From: Streptomyces sp. NBC_01439
Lineage (GTDB): Bacteria > Actinomycetota > Actinomycetes > Streptomycetales > Streptomycetaceae
Assembly (NCBI RefSeq): GCF_036227605.1
Contig: NZ_CP109487.1
Span: forward strand, 7,315,501-7,379,500
Length of the DNA: 64,000 bases
Reading direction: 5' to 3'
The notes under the pieces are model-generated. The model did not search any database. It was given only the letters and a program-made list of their open reading frames with translations, and was not told where the DNA came from. Below are positions 22,090 through 31,702 of this stretch, piece by piece. The stretch's first letter is position 1, and each line of letters starts with the position of its first letter. A program made the position numbers and the translations under genes.

Positions 22090-23139
22090 ATGCGGCTCGG
22101 CATCAATCTTGGTTACTGGGGCGCGGGCATGGACGCCGACAACCTCGCCGTCGCCCAGGAGGCCGACCGCCTGGGTTACGACGTCTGCTGGGCCGCCGAG
22201 GCCTACGGCTCCGACGCCCCGACCGTGCTCGCCTGGGTCGCCGCCCAGACCGAGCGCATCGACGTCGGCTCGGCGATCATGCAGATCCCGGCCCGTCAGC
22301 CCGCCATGACCGCCATGACGGCGGCCACCCTCGACTCGCTCACCAAGGGCCGCTTCCGGCTCGGCCTCGGCGTCTCCGGACCCCAGGTCTCCGAGGGCTG
22401 GTACGGCGTCAAGTTCGACAAGCCGCTGGCCCGCACCCGCGAGTACGTGGAGATCGTCCGCAAGGCCATGAGCCGGGAGCGGCTCTCCTACGACGGCGAG
22501 CACTGGACCCTGCCGCTGCCGGACGGCCCGGGCAAGCCGATCAAGCTGACCGTGCACCCCGAGCGCGAGCACATCCCGCTCTACATCGCCGCCATCGGCC
22601 CCAAGAACCTGGAGCAGACCGGCGAGATCGCCGACGGCGCCCTGCTGATCTTCCCGGCCGCCGAGCACCTGGAAGCCACCGCCCTCACGCACATCCGGGC
22701 GGGCCGCGAGAAGGCCGGGCTGACCATGGAGGGCTTCGACGTCTGTCCGACCGTGCCGCTGGCCCTCGGCGAGGACGTGAACGCGCTCGCGGACATGTTC
22801 CGCCCCTACACCGCCCTGTACGTGGGCGGCATGGGCAGCCGGAAGCAGAACTTCTACAACCAGCTGGCCCAGCGCATGGGCTACGAGAAGGAAGCCGCCG
22901 AGATCCAGGACAAGTACCTGTCGGGAGACAAGAACGGCGCCGCCGCGGCCGTGCCGCACTCGCTGATCGACTCGACCACCCTGCTCGGCCCGGTCGCGCG
23001 GATCGCCGACGGGATGCGGGCCTACGCGGAGGCCGGGGTCACCACCCTCACGCTCGCCCCGGCCGGGTTCACCCTGGACGAGCGGATCGCGGCCCTGCGC
23101 GCCGGTACCGAGGCGATGGAGCTGGCGGGCCTGGCCTGA
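22090..23139 (+). CDS. LLM-class F420-dependent oxidoreductase
   Basis: 349 residues from ATG 22090 (MRLGINLGYWGAG), a TIM-barrel of the bacterial luciferase-like family. The family segments EADRLGYDVCWAAEAYGSD, RFRLGLGVSGPQVSEGWYG and YIAAIGPKNLEQTGEIADG are present. By similarity it uses reduced F420 to transfer hydride to an unknown substrate. The upstream dyad suggests repression by a TetR-type regulator. Confidence 0.88.
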   Translation: MRLGINLGYWGAGMDADNLAVAQEADRLGYDVCWAAEAYGSDAPTVLAWVAAQTERIDVGSAIMQIPARQPAMTAMTAATLDSLTKGRFRLGLGVSGPQVSEGWYGVKFDKPLARTREYVEIVRKAMSRERLSYDGEHWTLPLPDGPGKPIKLTVHPEREHIPLYIAAIGPKNLEQTGEIADGALLIFPAAEHLEATALTHIRAGREKAGLTMEGFDVCPTVPLALGEDVNALADMFRPYTALYVGGMGSRKQNFYNQLAQRMGYEKEAAEIQDKYLSGDKNGAAAAVPHSLIDSTTLLGPVARIADGMRAYAEAGVTTLTLAPAGFTLDERIAALRAGTEAMELAGLA

Positions 23140-23163
23140 TCGCCCCCCGCCCGACCGGCTGAT

Positions 23164-23193
23164 CCGGTGCCGGCGGGCGGACGCCGGCACCGG
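23164..23193 (+). terminator. Terminator after the LLM oxidoreductase gene
   Basis: A perfect 11-bp stem CCGGTGCCGGC / GCCGGCACCGG. Confidence 0.8.
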
Positions 23194-23374
23194 TGGACGC
23201 CTTCGCGGCCGTGGTGGGGGCTCGGGGGTCTTCCCCGCCACGGCCGACACAGCGAACAACGCCGGGAACGCCCACCGGGTTACGCACGGCGGCCCACCCC
23301 CCGATTTCGTTCATTCGGACGAGTAGTGCGACCCATCGGTTGCCCGCCCCGCCCACCGGAGTTTGACTCGTTCC

Positions 23375-24205
23375 ATGCTCTCTGCCCGCAGCCTGTTCCA
23401 GGAGATCGTGGACAACGACGACTCCTTCCAGCTGTTCTGCTCCATCGCCGCCAGCGGGGAGACCCAGGGCGGCTGGGAGAACGCCCGCATCGCGGCCCTG
23501 GTGCCGGACGGCATGCGCCACCTCGCGCCCAAGATCACCCGGCACGGCGCCGACGAGGACAAGCACGGCCGGATCTTCAACGCGCTGCTCCGCAAGCGGG
23601 GCCTGCCCGCCGTCCCGGTACCCCCCGAGACCGACTACACCATGCTGCTGGAGCGCCGCGGCATCGGCCTCGCCCACGAGAAGCTGCGCCGCGAGGTGGC
23701 GCTGAGCGAGGAGGACATCGTCGTCTACCTCGCGCACAGCCGCGTCACCGAACAGCGTGCCGCCGACCAGATGGACATGCTGGTCAAGTACTTCGGCGAC
23801 CACCCCGAGGTGGGCAAGGCGATCCACCTGATCAGCCACGACGAGGACAACCACCTCGCCTACTGCCACGAGGAACTGCTGCGCCTGGCCCGCTCCGGCT
23901 ACGGCCGGACCATCCAGCGGGTGCTCCGCGAGAGCGCGCTCGCCGAGATCTCCGTCTACCGCGACGTGAGCCTCGCCGTCATGAGCCACATGGGACGGCT
24001 GCTGCACTGGCCGGCCCCGAAAGCGGCCTCGCTGGCCGCCGGCATCCGGGCGATGTACGCGTACGAGCGGTTCAGCGGCTGGCACCGGATGGTGAACCTG
24101 CGACTGCCCGAGCGCCTGGACGCCCTCGGCGGCGCACCGGGCGCCGCGGCCGGGCCCGCCCACGCCCCGCGCGAGAGGGAGCTCAGAGCCAGCCCCGGCG
24201 CTTGA
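23375..24205 (+). CDS. Ferritin-like domain protein
   Basis: 276 residues from ATG 23375; a TTG four codons upstream is too close to CGGAG to be preferred. The protein is almost all helical. Candidate di-iron ligands are HGADEDKHGRIFN (about residue 49 on), a central EQRAADQMD and HDEDNHLAYCHEE, an E-x2-H style arrangement. Such proteins are oxygenase-like, oxidase-like or iron-storage-like. The last 23 nt overlap the convergent corA gene. The substrate is unknown. Confidence 0.75.
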   Translation: MLSARSLFQEIVDNDDSFQLFCSIAASGETQGGWENARIAALVPDGMRHLAPKITRHGADEDKHGRIFNALLRKRGLPAVPVPPETDYTMLLERRGIGLAHEKLRREVALSEEDIVVYLAHSRVTEQRAADQMDMLVKYFGDHPEVGKAIHLISHDEDNHLAYCHEELLRLARSGYGRTIQRVLRESALAEISVYRDVSLAVMSHMGRLLHWPAPKAASLAAGIRAMYAYERFSGWHRMVNLRLPERLDALGGAPGAAAGPAHAPRERELRASPGA

Positions 24206-25175
24206 ACATCCGGTGCAGGCCCACGCACGCACCCGCCATGACCACCAGCACCGCCGGGTAGCCCCAGGCGTGCCGCAGCTCCGGCATGTGGTCGAAGTTC
24301 ATCCCGTAGATCCCCGCCACCATCGTCGGGACGGCCGCCATCGCCGCCCAGGCCGAAATCTTGCGCATGTCGTCGTTCTGCCGCAGGCCCATTTGCGCGA
24401 GGTGCGCGGCGAGCGCGTCCGACAGCAGCCGGTCCAGGCCCTCGATGTATTCGTTCGCCTTGGTCAAGTGGTCGGCGACATCGCGGAAGAACGGCTGCGC
24501 GTGCTCGTGGACGAAGGGGACCTCCCCGAAGGCGAGGCGGTCCATCGGCTGGAGCAGTGGGCTCGTCGCCCGCCGGAACTCCAGCACCTGCCGCTTGAAA
24601 CCGTAGATCCGGGCGGCGGTGTTCTTGGTGTCCGAGGCGTTCGGGGCGAAGACCTCGGCCTCCAGCTCCTCCAGGTCCGCCTGCAGCTCGGCCGCCACCT
24701 CGATGTAGTGGTCGACCACCGCGTCGGACACCGCGTACAGCACCGCCGTCGGGCCGTGCCGCAGCACGTCCGGCTCCTGTTCCAGCCGGTGGCGCACGGC
24801 CGCCAGCGGGGCCCCCACACCGTGCCGGACCGTGACGACGAACGAGTCCCCTATGAACACCATCAGCTCGCCCGCGGTCACCGTGTCCGCGTCCTCGTCG
24901 TACAGCACCGGCTTGAGGACGACGAACAGCGAATCGTCGTACACCTCCAGCTTCGGGCGCTGGTGCGCGGTCAGCGCGTCCTCCACTGCCAGCGGATGCA
25001 GGCCGAACTCCTGGCTGACGTGGTCGAATTCCTTCGCGGTCGGCTCGTGCATGCCGATCCACAAGAAGGCGTCACCGGCCGCCCGGGCCTCGTCGAGGGC
25101 GTCCGAGAAATCGTCCGGCCCCTCGGTGCGGCGGCCGTCCCGGTAAATCGCGCAGTCCACAATCACGCCGGGCAT
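24183..25175 (-). CDS. corA: CorA-family magnesium/cobalt transporter
   Basis: 330 residues from ATG 25175 after AGGGAAG. A large cytoplasmic N-terminal domain precedes two C-terminal transmembrane helices. The signature YGMNF sits at the end of helix 1 in the run MVAGIYGMNFDHMPEL, and the basic end KRRGWL is typical. CorA forms a pentameric Mg2+ channel in the membrane. The end overlaps the ferritin-like gene on the opposite strand. Confidence 0.93.
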   Translation of the reverse strand: MPGVIVDCAIYRDGRRTEGPDDFSDALDEARAAGDAFLWIGMHEPTAKEFDHVSQEFGLHPLAVEDALTAHQRPKLEVYDDSLFVVLKPVLYDEDADTVTAGELMVFIGDSFVVTVRHGVGAPLAAVRHRLEQEPDVLRHGPTAVLYAVSDAVVDHYIEVAAELQADLEELEAEVFAPNASDTKNTAARIYGFKRQVLEFRRATSPLLQPMDRLAFGEVPFVHEHAQPFFRDVADHLTKANEYIEGLDRLLSDALAAHLAQMGLRQNDDMRKISAWAAMAAVPTMVAGIYGMNFDHMPELRHAWGYPAVLVVMAGACVGLHRMFKRRGWL

Positions 25176-25229
25176 TCTTCCCTGCCCACGGCCCGCCCGC
25201 ACACGTGCGGCAGCGCATACGCTGGCCCC

Positions 25230-25949
25230 ATGGCCACGCTGATCCTCGTACGACACGGGCGGTCCACCGCCAACACCGCTGGGCTGCTCGCCGGATGGAC
25301 CCCCGGAGTGGCCCTCGACGAGCGCGGCGCGGAGCAGGCCGCCGCGCTGCCCGGCCGGCTGGCGGGGGTGCCGCTCGCCGCCGCCGTCACCAGCCCGCTG
25401 CAGCGCTGCCGGGACACCCTCGCACCCCTGATGGCCGCCCGGCCGGAGCTGGAACTGCACACCGACGAGCGGATCGGCGAGTGCCACTACGGCGATTGGT
25501 CGGGCCGCAAACTGTCCGAGCTCTCCGACGAACCGCTGATGAAGATCGTCCAGCAGCACCCGTCGGCCGCAGCCTTCCCCGGCGGCGAGTCCATGCGGGC
25601 CATGCAGGCGCGCGCCGTGGACGCCGTACGCGACTGGGACGCGCGGATCGAGCAGGAGCACGGCAGCGACGCCGTCTTCCTGATGTGCTCGCACGGCGAC
25701 ATCATCAAGTCCCTGGTCGCGGACGCCCTGGGCATGCACCTGGACCTCTTCCAGCGCATCCACGTCGACCCCTGCTCGGTGACGGCCGTCCGGTACACCG
25801 CCACCCGGCCCTTCGTGTTCCGGCTCGGCGACACCGGGGACCTCGGCCCGCTCGTCCGGCGCCCCGCCGCACCCGAGAGCGTCGCCTCCGACAAGGACAC
25901 CGAAGACGCGGGGAACGCCGTCGTGGGAGGCGGCGCGGGCGCGGCTTGA
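25230..25949 (+). CDS. Histidine phosphatase family protein (MSMEG_4193-type phosphomutase)
   Basis: 239 residues from ATG 25230. The catalytic motif LVRHGRS lies near the N-terminus, the second-arginine region follows at TSPLQRC, the acid residue at ERIGECHYGDWSG, and the second catalytic His at SHGD. TACGCT lies six bases upstream without a ribosome-binding site, so the message may be leaderless. It probably dephosphorylates a small molecule. The gene begins the run phosphatase-DUF3090-SCO1664-mshC, conserved in Streptomyces. Confidence 0.88.
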   Translation: MATLILVRHGRSTANTAGLLAGWTPGVALDERGAEQAAALPGRLAGVPLAAAVTSPLQRCRDTLAPLMAARPELELHTDERIGECHYGDWSGRKLSELSDEPLMKIVQQHPSAAAFPGGESMRAMQARAVDAVRDWDARIEQEHGSDAVFLMCSHGDIIKSLVADALGMHLDLFQRIHVDPCSVTAVRYTATRPFVFRLGDTGDLGPLVRRPAAPESVASDKDTEDAGNAVVGGGAGAA

Positions 25950-26026
25950 TCGCCCGGCGCAGTAGGGTGGACGGGCCAACACAAGGGCGCAGACCTGCCC
26001 CTGCCGCCGAGACTTGGAGACTGGAC

Positions 26027-26617
26027 GTGCCCCGTCAGGTGTTCCTCTACGACCCCCCGGACCGCTTCGTGGCCGGCACGGTCGGTCTGCCGGGACGCCG
26101 TACGTTCTTCCTGCAGGCCTCCGCCGGCCCCCGCGTCACCAGCGTCTCCCTGGAGAAGACCCAGGTAGCGGCGCTCGCCGAGCGGATGGACGAGCTGCTG
26201 GACGAGGTCGTACGGCGGACCGGCGGCAACGCGCCGGTCCCGGCCGTCGCCCCCGCCGAGGCCGCCGACACCGCGCCGCTGGACGTCCCGGTCGACGAGG
26301 AGTTCCGCGTCGGCACCATGGCCCTGGCCTGGGACGGCGAGGAGCAGCGCATGATCGTCGAGGCCCAGGCGCTCGTCGAGCTCGACGCGGACTCCGACGA
26401 AGACCTCGCCGAGGCCGAGGAGCGGCTCCTCCAGGACGAGGAGAACGGCCCGCCGATGCTGCGGGTCCGCCTCACCGGCTCCCAGGCCCGGGCCTTCGCC
26501 AAACGGGCCCTGGACGTCGTCAACGCCGGCCGCCCGCCGTGCCCGCTGTGCAGCCTCCCGCTGGACCCGGAGGGGCACGTGTGCCCGCGCCAGAACGGCT
26601 ACCGGCGCCAGGCGTGA
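26027..26617 (+). CDS. DUF3090 family protein
   Basis: 196 residues from GTG 26027 with GGAG upstream. It begins VPRQVFLYDPPDRFVAGTVG, continues with RTFFLQASAGPRVTSVSLEK and ends in a zinc-ribbon-like C-x2-C...C pattern (CPLCSLPLDPEGHVCPRQN). DUF3090 is a conserved actinobacterial family without an assigned activity. It is followed 17 nt later by the SCO1664-family gene, with which it is nearly always paired. Confidence 0.9.
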   Translation: MPRQVFLYDPPDRFVAGTVGLPGRRTFFLQASAGPRVTSVSLEKTQVAALAERMDELLDEVVRRTGGNAPVPAVAPAEAADTAPLDVPVDEEFRVGTMALAWDGEEQRMIVEAQALVELDADSDEDLAEAEERLLQDEENGPPMLRVRLTGSQARAFAKRALDVVNAGRPPCPLCSLPLDPEGHVCPRQNGYRRQA

Positions 26618-26634
26618 GGGACACGGGGGAGAAG

Positions 26635-27432
26635 ATGGAGGAACTGCTCGCCCGGGGCGAGCTCACCGTCATAGGCCGGATCCGCGACGCGTCCAACGCC
26701 GTCCTGCTGTGCAGCGTCACGCACGGGGACGTGAGCGCCGACTGCGTCTACAAGCCGGTCAAGGGCGAGCGGCCGCTGTGGGACTTCCCCGACGGGAACC
26801 TCGCCCGCCGGGAGGTCGCCGCCTACCTGATCTCCGAGGCCACCGGATGGGGCCTGGTCCCCGCCACCGTGCTGCGCGACGGACCGTACGGCGAGGGCAT
26901 GGTCCAGCAGTGGATCGACGCCGAGCAGCCGGACGAGGACGCCCCGCTGGGAGCGCTCCTCGGACTCGTCGACGGCGAGGAGGCAGGGGAGGGCTGGAAG
27001 GCCGTCGCCCTCGCCGAGGTCGGCGAAGGCCGCACCGCGCTGCTCGTGCACGCCGACGACCCCCGACTGCGCCGGCTCGCCGTACTCGACGCCGTGATCA
27101 ACAACGGCGACCGCAAGGGCGGCCACCTGCTGCCCGCGCCCGACGGCCGGCTCTACGGCATCGACCACGGCGTGACCTTCCACGCCGAGGACAAGCTGCG
27201 CACCCTCCTGTGGGGCTGGGCGGGCGAGCCGCTGACCGACGAGGCGCGCGAGGTGCTGGCCGCGCTCGCCGACGGGCTGGCCGAGGGGGCCCCGCTCGCC
27301 ACCCGGCTGGCCGCACTGATCACGCCGGTCGAGCTGGCCGCCGTACGGGACCGGGTGGGGCACCTGCTGCGCACCGGAACCCACCCCCGGCCGTCCGGGC
27401 AGTGGCCGTCGATCCCCTGGCCACCGGTCTGA
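26635..27432 (+). CDS. SCO1664 family protein (kinase-fold-like)
   Basis: 265 residues from ATG 26635, five bases after GGGGGAG; an upstream GTG overlapping the previous stop is an alternative. Kinase-fold features of the PI3/4-kinase type are visible: CVYKPVKGE (possible nucleotide-binding lysine), AVLDAVINNGDRKGGHLL (catalytic-loop-like N-x-D-R) and YGIDHGVTFH (metal-binding-like D-H-G). Function is unassigned; the fixed pairing with DUF3090 suggests a shared role. Confidence 0.85.
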   Translation: MEELLARGELTVIGRIRDASNAVLLCSVTHGDVSADCVYKPVKGERPLWDFPDGNLARREVAAYLISEATGWGLVPATVLRDGPYGEGMVQQWIDAEQPDEDAPLGALLGLVDGEEAGEGWKAVALAEVGEGRTALLVHADDPRLRRLAVLDAVINNGDRKGGHLLPAPDGRLYGIDHGVTFHAEDKLRTLLWGWAGEPLTDEAREVLAALADGLAEGAPLATRLAALITPVELAAVRDRVGHLLRTGTHPRPSGQWPSIPWPPV

Positions 27433-27530
27433 ATCAGCCATTGGTCGTACGCACAGAATCGGCCAGACCGCAAGAGTGCCGATCAAGACAACAGTGCAGG
27501 TCCAGTTCGTTTCCGGAACATCCGTCCGGT

Positions 27531-27536
27531 TAGGCT
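27531..27536 (+). promoter_or_regulatory. -10 element TAGGCT for mshC, probably leaderless
   Basis: It lies six bases before ATG 27543 with no ribosome-binding site between. Confidence 0.45.
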
Positions 27537-27542
27537 CGAGAC

Positions 27543-28772
27543 ATGCATGCCTGGCCCGCTTCTGAGGTCCCCGCCCTTCCTGGCAAGGGCCGCGACCTCC
27601 AGATCCACGACACCGCGACCCAGGGGACGATCACCCTCGCCCCCGGTCCCGTCGCCCGTATCTACGTCTGCGGCATCACTCCGTACGACGCGACCCACAT
27701 CGGTCACGCGGCGACCTACAACGCGTTCGACCTCGTACAACGCGTGTGGCTCGACACCAAGCGGCAGGTCCACTACGTCCAGAACGTCACGGACGTGGAC
27801 GACCCGCTCCTGGAGCGGGCGCTGCGCGACAACCAGGACTGGACCGAGCTGGCGGAGCGCGAGACCGCACTCTTCCGCGAGGACATGACGGCCCTGCGGA
27901 TGCTCCCCCCGCAGCACTACATCGGAGCCGTCGAGGCCATACCCGGCATCGTGCCGCTGGTCGAGCGGCTGAGGGACGCGGGCGCGGCGTACGAGCTCGA
28001 GGGCGACACCTACTTCTCGGTCGAGGCCGACCCGCACTTCGGCGGGGTCTCCCACCTCGACGCCGAGGCGATGCGGCTGCTCTCGGCCGAGCGGGGCGGC
28101 GACCCCGACCGGCCCGGGAAGAAGAACCCGCTGGACCCGATGCTGTGGATGGCCGCGCGTCCGGGCGAGCCGAGCTGGGACGGCGGCTCGCTGGGCCGCG
28201 GCCGGCCGGGCTGGCACATCGAGTGCGTGGCGATCGCCCTGGACCACCTGGGCATGGGCTTCGACATCCAGGGCGGCGGCTCCGACCTGGCGTTCCCGCA
28301 CCACGAGATGGGTGCGTCGCACGCGCAGGCGCTGACGGGCGAGTTCCCGATGGCCAAGGCGTACGTCCACGCGGGCATGGTGGCACTGCACGGCGAGAAG
28401 ATGTCGAAGTCGAAGGGCAACCTCGTCTTCGTATCGGCGCTGCGCCGCGCCGGGGTGGACCCGGCGGCGATCCGCCTGGCCCTGCTCTCGCACCACTACC
28501 GGGCCGACTGGGAGTGGACGGAGGCCGTCCTCGACGAGGCCGTGGCCCGGCTGGAGCGCTGGCGCGCGGCCGTGTCCCGGCCGGACGGCATCCCGGCGGA
28601 CGCCGTGCTCGAAGAGGTCCGCGAAGCCCTGGCGAACGACCTGGACGCCCCTGCGGCGCTGGCGGCCGTGGACCGCTGGGTGGAGCTCCAGAACGCCACC
28701 GACGGCGACGACGAGTCTGCCCCGGGCCTGGTCTCCCGCACGGTGGACGCCCTCCTGGGCGTGGCGCTGTAA
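27543..28772 (+). CDS. mshC: Mycothiol synthesis cysteine ligase MshC
   Basis: 409 residues. Class I cysteinyl-tRNA-synthetase-like ligase: the [14 protein letters not shown] stretch holds the zinc-binding cysteine and HIGH motif, GRPGWHIEC a further cysteine, and [10 protein letters not shown] the KMSKS loop. It joins L-cysteine to GlcN-Ins with ATP in the third step of mycothiol synthesis. It is far shorter at the C-terminus than CysS, lacking the anticodon domain, and starts with the MshC-type [10 protein letters not shown]. The position after SCO1664 supports this. Confidence 0.96.
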   Translation: MHAWPASEVPALPGKGRDLQIHDTATQGTITLAPGPVARIYVCGITPYDATHIGHAATYNAFDLVQRVWLDTKRQVHYVQNVTDVDDPLLERALRDNQDWTELAERETALFREDMTALRMLPPQHYIGAVEAIPGIVPLVERLRDAGAAYELEGDTYFSVEADPHFGGVSHLDAEAMRLLSAERGGDPDRPGKKNPLDPMLWMAARPGEPSWDGGSLGRGRPGWHIECVAIALDHLGMGFDIQGGGSDLAFPHHEMGASHAQALTGEFPMAKAYVHAGMVALHGEKMSKSKGNLVFVSALRRAGVDPAAIRLALLSHHYRADWEWTEAVLDEAVARLERWRAAVSRPDGIPADAVLEEVREALANDLDAPAALAAVDRWVELQNATDGDDESAPGLVSRTVDALLGVAL

Positions 28773-28790
28773 CCCGGCCGCAGCGACACC

Positions 28791-28821
28791 GATGCCCCTG
28801 GCCCACCGGGCCGGGGGCATC
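28791..28821. terminator. Terminator after mshC
   Basis: A stem of about 14 bp GATGCCCC-T-GGCCC / GGGCC-G-GGGGCATC with a 3-nt loop. Confidence 0.8.
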
Positions 28822-28868
28822 TCCCTTTCCGCCGTCGGACGGGGACGCGCCGGCCGCTGCGCGGAGCT

Positions 28869-28896
28869 TCCCCCACCCCGCCCCTTCCCGAAACCG
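28869..28896. repeat. 28-bp dispersed repeat, copy 2 (intergenic)
   Basis: Identical to 20774-20801. It lies between convergent genes after mshC and is flanked by GC-rich short dyads. Probably a Streptomyces small interspersed repeat. Confidence 0.85.
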
Positions 28897-28928
28897 GGCA
28901 GCGCCCGGGAGACGGCGGGAGGGCGCGC

Positions 28929-29927
28929 CTACGCGTCCGGGGCGTCGTCCTCGCCGGGGGACGGGGCGGCCGGCGGCTCGGGATCCTCCCCGGAGGGGTC
29001 CGGCTTGCGCTTCGGGGGACGGGGGAGGCCCCCGGTCGTGTCCCGCAGGTAGGAGCCGTCGCCCGGCTCCGCCGCCGGGCCCGCCGCCGGGTCGCGCCGC
29101 CGCAGGTACCGCTCGAACTCCCGCGCGATCGCGTCCCCCGAGGCCTCCGGCAGGTCGGCCGTGTCCCGCGCCTCCTCCAGCGTCTGGACGTACTCCGCCA
29201 CCTCGCTGTCCTCGGCGGCCAGTTGGTCCACGCCCAACTGCCACGCCCGGGCGTCCTCCGGCAGTTCGCCCAGCGGGATCCGGATGTCGATCAGATCCTC
29301 GAGCCGGTTCAGCAGGGCCAGCGTCGCCTTCGGGTTCGGCGGCTGGGAGACGTAGTGCGGCACCGCCGCCCACAAGGACACCGCCGGGACGCCCGCGTGC
29401 GTACACGCCTCCTGCAAGATGCCCACGATGCCCGTCGGGCCCTCGTACTTGGTCTCCTCCAGGTCCATCGTCCGCGCCAGGTCCGCGTCCGATGTGACCC
29501 CGCTCACCGGCACCGGCCGGGTGTGCGGGGTGTCCCCGAGCAGCGCGCCCAGGATGACCACCATCTCCACGCCCAGCTCGTGCGCGAAACCGAGGATCTC
29601 GTTGCAGAACGACCGCCACCGCATGGACGGTTCGATGCCCCGGACCAGCACCAGGTCCCGCGGCTTGGCACCGCCGATCCGGACCACCGACAGTCGCGTC
29701 GTCGGCCACGTGATCTTCCGTACCCCGTTGTCCAGCCATACCGTCGGCCGGTTGACCTGGAAGTCGTAGTAGTCCTCGGCGTCGAGCGCCGCGAAGACCT
29801 CGCCCTTCCACTCCCGGTCCAGGTGTGCGACCGCACCGGAGGCCGCGTCACCCGCGTCGTTCCAGCCCTCGAACGCGGCCACCATGACCGGGTCGATCAG
29901 CTCGGGCACGCCCTCAAGCTCGATCAC
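28929..29927 (-). CDS. PAC2 family protein
   Basis: 332 residues from GTG 29927 (VIELEGVPELIDPVMVAAFEGWNDAGDAASGAVAHL). The PAC2 fold is recognisable in ARIGG/RDLVLVRGIEPSMRW, VVILGALLGDTPHTRPVPV and the GPTGIVGILQEACTHAGVP motif. A disordered C-terminal tail of about 60 residues is proline and acid rich. PAC2 names come from a eukaryotic proteasome assembly chaperone, but a link to the bacterial proteasome 25 kb away is not shown. It is downstream of glpD on the same strand, separated by a terminator. Confidence 0.88.
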   Translation of the reverse strand: MIELEGVPELIDPVMVAAFEGWNDAGDAASGAVAHLDREWKGEVFAALDAEDYYDFQVNRPTVWLDNGVRKITWPTTRLSVVRIGGAKPRDLVLVRGIEPSMRWRSFCNEILGFAHELGVEMVVILGALLGDTPHTRPVPVSGVTSDADLARTMDLEETKYEGPTGIVGILQEACTHAGVPAVSLWAAVPHYVSQPPNPKATLALLNRLEDLIDIRIPLGELPEDARAWQLGVDQLAAEDSEVAEYVQTLEEARDTADLPEASGDAIAREFERYLRRRDPAAGPAAEPGDGSYLRDTTGGLPRPPKRKPDPSGEDPEPPAAPSPGEDDAPDA

Positions 29928-30005
29928 CCAGGTCTCCTTCCGAAGTTCCCTTGCGTACGTGGGTCAGCCTAAGCCTTGATGAGGCACCGGCCACAGCCCA
30001 CGACA

Positions 30006-30035
30006 GAGGGGCGGTTCCCCTCGGAACCGCCCCTC
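30006..30035 (-). terminator. Terminator after glpD
   Basis: A perfect 13-bp stem GAGGGGCGGTTCC / GGAACCGCCCCTC with loop CCTC, 20 nt after the glpD stop. Confidence 0.88.
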
Positions 30036-30054
30036 TTCCCCACCTGCGCAAGAG

Positions 30055-31662
30055 CTATGCCTTGCGGGCCAGCATCTCCTCGACCCGGGCCTTCACGGAG
30101 TCGTCGTCCAGGCCGCGGATCGTCACCGTCGTACGGCGGCGCAGCACGTCGTCGACCGTCTCGGCCCACTCGTTGTCACGGGCGTAGGCGACCTGCGCCC
30201 AGATCTCCGGACCGTCCGGGTGGATCCGCTCGGCCAGCGCGGGGTCCTCGTTCGCGATGCGCGCGATGTCGAAGGCCAGCGAGCCGTAGTGGGAAGCCAG
30301 GTGGCGGGCCGTCAGCGGGTCCATCCGCGTCCCCGGCTCCCGGTCCACCAGCAGTCGGTGCGCGACCGCGTTCGGGTTGGCGACGCCGGGCAGCGCGATC
30401 CGGCGCACCAGCGACTTCACCGGCTCCATGTCCTCGGTCAGCGGGCTGCCCGGGAGCTTCGCCAGCTTGTCCATGACCACACGGCCAATGTGGCGGTACG
30501 TCGTCCACTTGCCGCCGGCCACCGACAGCATGCCGCCGGCGCCCTCGGAGACGACCGTCTCGCGCTTGGCCTTCTCGACGCCGCCGGGGCCGCCGGGCAG
30601 CACCCGCAGGCCCGCGAAGGCGTACGTCATCAGCGAGCGGTCCAGGTCCGCGTCCTTCACCGAGAAGGCCGCCTCGTCCAGGATCTGCGTGATGTCGGAC
30701 TCGGTGGCGCGCACGTCCGCCGGGTCGCCCTCGTACACCTCGTCGGTGGTGCCGAGCAGCAGCTGGTCCTCCCACGGGAGGGCGAAGGTGATGCGGTACT
30801 TGTCGATCGGGGTGGCCATGGCGGCCTTCCACGGCGACTTGCGCTTCATGACGATGTGCGCGCCCTTGGAGAGGCGGATCGACGGCATGGAGTGCTTGTC
30901 TTCCATGCGCCGCAGGTGGTCCACCCACGGGCCGGTGGCGTTGAGCACGACGCGCGCGTCGACCCCGAACTCGGTGCCGTCGAGACGGTCCTTGAGCTCG
31001 GCGCCGGTGACCCGGCCGCGCGTCTTGCGTAGTCCGGTGACCTCGGCGTGGTTCAGGACGACCGCGCCCGACTCGACGGCCGCACGGACCGTCATGACGG
31101 CGACGCGGGAGTCGTTCATCTGGTGGTCGTAGTAGACCGCCACGGCCTTGAGGTTGTCCGTCTTCAGACCAGGGTTGTCGGCGACGGCACGGGCCGGGGA
31201 TATGACCTTGCCCATGCCGTCGCCGAAGGCCGAGAGGGCGGAGTAGGCGAAGACGCCCGCGCCCAGCTTGGCCGCACCCACCGGACCGCCCTTGTAGACC
31301 GGCAGGTAGAAGGTGAGCGGGTTGACCAGGTGCGGGGCCACGTCCTTGGCCAGCACCCGCCGCTCGTGGTGGTTCTCCGCGACCAGCTTGACCGCGCCGG
31401 TCTGCAGGTAGCGCAGGCCACCGTGGACGAGCTTGGAGGAGGCCGAGGAGGTGGCGCCGGCGAAGTCGCCGGCGTCCACCATGGCAACCCGCAGGCCCGA
31501 CTGCGCGGCGTGCCACGCCACGGAGGTACCCAGGATTCCACCACCGATGACCAGCAGGTCGTACGTGGCCTTCGACAGCTGCTCACGGGTCTGTGCGCGG
31601 CTGACGTTGGCACCGGCGGTCGGGTGCGTGCCCAGTGCGGTCACGCTCTGCAGGCTGCTCAT
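30055..31662 (-). CDS. glpD: Aerobic glycerol-3-phosphate dehydrogenase
   Basis: 535 residues from ATG 31662. An N-terminal FAD-binding motif (YDLLVIGGGILGTSVAWHAAQSG) is followed by ASSKLVHGGLRYLQTGAVKLVAE, typical of GlpD. C-terminal residues carry GGKWTTYRHIG and the DUF/helical cap domain. It oxidises glycerol-3-phosphate to dihydroxyacetone phosphate, passing electrons to quinone at the membrane. It is the last gene of the glpF-glpK-glpD operon, 40 nt after glpK. Confidence 0.95.
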   Translation of the reverse strand: MSSLQSVTALGTHPTAGANVSRAQTREQLSKATYDLLVIGGGILGTSVAWHAAQSGLRVAMVDAGDFAGATSSASSKLVHGGLRYLQTGAVKLVAENHHERRVLAKDVAPHLVNPLTFYLPVYKGGPVGAAKLGAGVFAYSALSAFGDGMGKVISPARAVADNPGLKTDNLKAVAVYYDHQMNDSRVAVMTVRAAVESGAVVLNHAEVTGLRKTRGRVTGAELKDRLDGTEFGVDARVVLNATGPWVDHLRRMEDKHSMPSIRLSKGAHIVMKRKSPWKAAMATPIDKYRITFALPWEDQLLLGTTDEVYEGDPADVRATESDITQILDEAAFSVKDADLDRSLMTYAFAGLRVLPGGPGGVEKAKRETVVSEGAGGMLSVAGGKWTTYRHIGRVVMDKLAKLPGSPLTEDMEPVKSLVRRIALPGVANPNAVAHRLLVDREPGTRMDPLTARHLASHYGSLAFDIARIANEDPALAERIHPDGPEIWAQVAYARDNEWAETVDDVLRRRTTVTIRGLDDDSVKARVEEMLARKA

Positions 31663-31702
31663 ATCTCTCTTAGCTCCTCGTCGATTGACTCAGCTGGTGC
31701 GG

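Noticed and set aside
24183..25982. 599-aa extended CorA frame
   Set aside because: The extension is antisense to the phosphatase gene; ATG 25175 with AGGGAAG gives a normal-length CorA.
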